The notes under the pieces are model-generated. The model ran no database searches. It worked only from the letters and a program-made list of their open reading frames with translations, and was not told the origin of the DNA. Below, in pieces: positions 61,217 to 64,000 of a stretch of 64,000 nt of DNA (the stretch's first letter is position 1; every line of letters begins with the position of its first letter). This stretch comes from Salvelinus alpinus (Eukaryota; Chordata; Actinopteri; Salmoniformes; Salmonidae), in contig NC_092089.1 in the NCBI RefSeq assembly GCF_045679555.1, forward strand, positions 4,845,986-4,909,985. Direction: 5' to 3'. The translations under genes and the position numbers were made by a program.

Positions 61217-61510
61217 GCCAGGTCACCAGGAGATGCTCTCTGTCTTTGTCCCAGAGGCTGGCGTCACCTCTGAAATGTTTTATTGTACCAAGCTACTACT
61301 CTGTACATGTGGCACTGCATGGTAGTGATCTGTCTTATCTAACAGCACTGTCTCACCAGCTGTATGTCAGCCAATACCCACAGAGGGGCCACCGGGTCCC
61401 CATCCCCCAGCTCCCTCTCCCTCTGTCCAGGGACTGACTAGCTGTTTTGACTGGGATCTCTGTCATCTTTGGATGGTAATCATGTTGACACACGAGTCAT
61501 CCATGCCAAG
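61217..61510. other. unique sequence after the acceptor-like array
   Basis: In one plus frame it is open from the last acceptor-like site to a stop at 61435-61437 (about 78 codons, ending LPLPLSRD). I do not recognise the product; it may be chance. Confidence 0.25.
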
Positions 61511-61514
61511 AGGG

Positions 61515-62100
61515 GCTCTATCTCTGTCTGTCTCTGTCCCACCAGCCAGCCAGCTACAGACAACAGCTGTTCTATCTCTGTCTGTCTCTGTCCCACCAGC
61601 CAGCTACAGACAACAGCTGTCCTATCCCTGAGAGCTAGCTGGCTGTACTGTCTGTCTCTCTGTCTCTGTCCCACCAGCCAGCTACAGACAACAGCTGTCC
61701 TATCTCTGTCTGTCTCTGTCCCGCCACCAGCCAGTCCCACCAGCCAGCTACAGACAACAGCTGTTCTATCCCTGAGAGCTAGCTGGCTGTACTGTCTATC
61801 TCTGTCTGTCTCTGTCCCACCAGCCAGCTACAGACAACAGCTGTTCTATCCCTGAGAGCTAGCTGGCTGTATTGTCTATCTCTGACTGTCTCTGTCCCAC
61901 CGCCAGCTACAGACAACAGCTGTTCTATCCCTGAGAGCTAGCTGGCTGTATTGTCTATCTCTGTCTGTCTCTGTCCCACCAGCCAGCCAGCTACAGACTA
62001 CAGCTGTCCTATCCCTGAGAGCTAGCTGGCTGTACTGTCTGTCTCTGTCTGTCTCTGTCCCACCACCAGCCAGCTACAGACAACAGCTGTTCTATCCCTA
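61515..62100. repeat. ~80-bp tandem repeat, ~7 copies
   Basis: Core CTGTCCCACCAGCCAGCTAC, AGACAACAGCTGTTCTATCC and GAGAGCTAGCTGGCTGTACT. The first two copies are shorter. Confidence 0.92.
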
Positions 62101-63312
62101 ACTCCTCATCACATCACCCCATAGCTCCTCATCACCCCATAGCTCCTCATCACATCACCCCATAACTCCTCATCACCCCATAGCTCCTCATCACATCACC
62201 CCATAACTCCTCATCACCCCATAACTCCTCATCACCCCATAGCTCCTCATCACATCACCCCATAGCTCCTCATCACATCACCCCATAGCTCCTCATCACC
62301 CCATAGCTCCTCATCACCCCATAGCTCCTCATCACCCCATAGCTCCTCATCACCCCATAACTCCTCATCACCCCATAACTCCTCATCACCCCATAACTCC
62401 TCATCACCCCATAACTCCTCATCACCCCATAGCTCCTCATCACCCCATAGCTCCTCATCACCCCATAGCTCCTCATCACCCCATAGCTCCTCATCACCCC
62501 ATAGCTCCTCATCACCCCATAGCTCCTCATCACCCCATAGCTCCTCATCACATCACCCCATAGCTCCTCATCACATCACCCCATAGCTCCTCATCACATC
62601 ACCCCATAGCTCCTCATCACTCCCATAGCATCACCCCATAGCTCCTCATCACCCCATAGCTCCTCATCACCCCATAGCTCCTCATCACCCCATAGCTCCT
62701 CATCACCCCATAACTCCTCATCACCCCATAACTCCTCATCACCCCATAGCTCCTCATCACCCCATAACTCCTCATCACCCCATAGCTCCTCATCACCCCA
62801 TAGCTCCTCATCACCCCATAGCTCCTCATCACCCCATAGCTCCTCATCACCCCATAGCTCCTCATCACCCCATAGCTCCTCATCACCCCATAGCTCCTCA
62901 TCACCCCATAGCTCCTCATCACAACCCATAGCTCCTCATCACCCCATAGCTCCTCATCACCCCATAGCTCCTCATCACCCCATAGCTCCTCATCACCCCA
63001 TAGCTCCTCATCACATCACCCCATAGCTCCTCATCACCCCATAGCTCCTCATCACCCCATAACTCCTCATCACCCCATAACTCCTCATCACCCCATAACT
63101 CCTCATCACCCCATAGCTCCTCATCACCCCATAGCTCCTCATCACCCCATAGCTCCTCATCACCACATGCTCATCACCCCATAGCTCCTCATCACATCAC
63201 CCCATAGCTCCTCATCACATCACCCCATAACTCCTCATCACCCCATAACTCCTCATCACCCCATAGCTCCTCATCACCCCATAGCTCCTCATCACCCCCA
63301 TAACTCCTCATG
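62100..63312. repeat. 18/23-bp minisatellite, ~60 copies
   Basis: Unit CATAGCTCCTCATCACCC (18 bp), some with an extra ATCAC. Open minus-strand frames are artefacts. Confidence 0.96.
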
Positions 63313-63602
63313 TAGACCTCCAAATCTATCTCTCTCTGTTTGCTTGTCTTCCATTGGCCTGGTTGGTTCCTATTTTGTGCTAGCCCATCACATTCCTTTC
63401 CAGTCATTGCTCCCTGGTCTTTAGGGGCTACGACAGTCAAACCAACCCGGGAAGCTGGAGTGTCTAATCTGATCATTTGGTTGATGTCATGCATGAAACT
63501 ATGCTCTGTTTATATCAGGGGAGTTAACAGTGACATGGATTAAATCATAGGAAGGGTGTGATCAGTCTAAGAACAGATTTCCTGAACTGTTTTGCAGACA
63601 GA

Positions 63603-63707
63603 CTGGTCCCAGATCTGTTTGTGTTGTCTTGCCAACTCTATGGTAATCCATTGTATTGTGAAACATCCTAGAAGTGGGCTATACAATACAAACAGATCTG
63701 GGACCAG
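63603..63707. mobile_element. inverted-repeat MITE-like element
   Basis: Left arm CTGGTCCCAGATCTGTTTGT (63603-63622) is complementary to the right arm AACAGATCTGGGACCAG (63691-63707), with about 70 bp between. Known to me as a common salmonid foldback repeat. The rest of the right edge (63313-63600 and 63710-64000) shows no gene or repeat I can support. Confidence 0.8.
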
Positions 63708-64000
63708 GCTCACACTATCTATTGTGTGTTTCCCAGGTGTCCAGTAGCCTACCCTTGGATGGATATATCCCTATCTAGTCTGTATCATTCATATACACTT
63801 CCCCGCCCAGTTTCATAACTAGGTGAACCTTGTCCTCAGGGCTCAGAGAAAAACACAGGCTGCTTTCAATAAAACACATTCTTCAACCCCCGGAAATGGA
63901 AGATGAGCTATTCATCTTTTAAGTTCTGCATGTCCTAGAAATTCTCCTTGTTGTTTTCCCTCACTGCTGAGTCAAACCCACTGGACTCTCTTACCAAGGG

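Overview
The window is vertebrate nuclear DNA, most probably from a salmonid fish. The evidence is spliced multi-exon coding sequence with GT-AG introns, no bacterial-style genes, several dispersed repeats that I recognise from salmonid genomes (Tc1-like transposons, a tRNA-derived SINE, L2/CR1-like LINEs, inverted-repeat MITEs), and a very high density of minisatellites. By my tally about 70% of the 64 kb is tandem repeat.

The backbone is one gene on the minus strand, spag1 (sperm-associated antigen 1, a TPR co-chaperone for axonemal dynein arm assembly). I could place 14 coding exons between 50378 (start codon) and 1935 (donor of the last exon in the window). All splice phases agree, giving about 693 residues: the N-terminal SPAG1 region, TPR block 1, a basic/Gly-rich linker, TPR block 2 and the start of TPR block 3. 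The rest of TPR3 and the C-terminal RPAP3_C-type domain must lie beyond base 1. A non-coding first exon ends near 50661. About 100 bp further upstream, at 50766-50779, is a full match to the RFX X-box, as expected for a cilium gene.

Divergently, on the plus strand, 52125-52212 is a first coding exon beginning MGCSSSS (N-myristoylation type) with a strong Kozak context and donor. It may be erich5. Its later exons were not found. Beyond it lie a 5'-truncated LINE with a long open reverse transcriptase frame (53.5-55.7 kb), nested LINE, SINE and Tc1 debris (56.6-58.5 kb), and minisatellites up to about 63.3 kb.

The most unusual observation is that many minisatellites inside spag1 introns are built from the gene's own splice junctions. 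The array next to exon 5, 8, 13 and 15 donors repeats the last exon bases plus the donor. The arrays next to exon 9 and 12 acceptors repeat the acceptor plus the first exon bases. A weaker case exists at exon 7. The gene therefore carries tens of copies of its own splice sites. At exon 8 the repeat is 39 bp (13 codons), and the first duplicate donor would insert 13 residues in frame within TPR block 1.

Other arrays are seeded by transposons: 5.7-6.9 kb grows out of a MITE, and three arrays share a GCACTATATAGGGAATAG core. Two LINE copies sit inside pre-existing arrays. The largest array (28.2-34.4 kb) has higher-order duplications. Long open frames within the arrays are artefacts of repeat periods divisible by three and are not annotated as genes.
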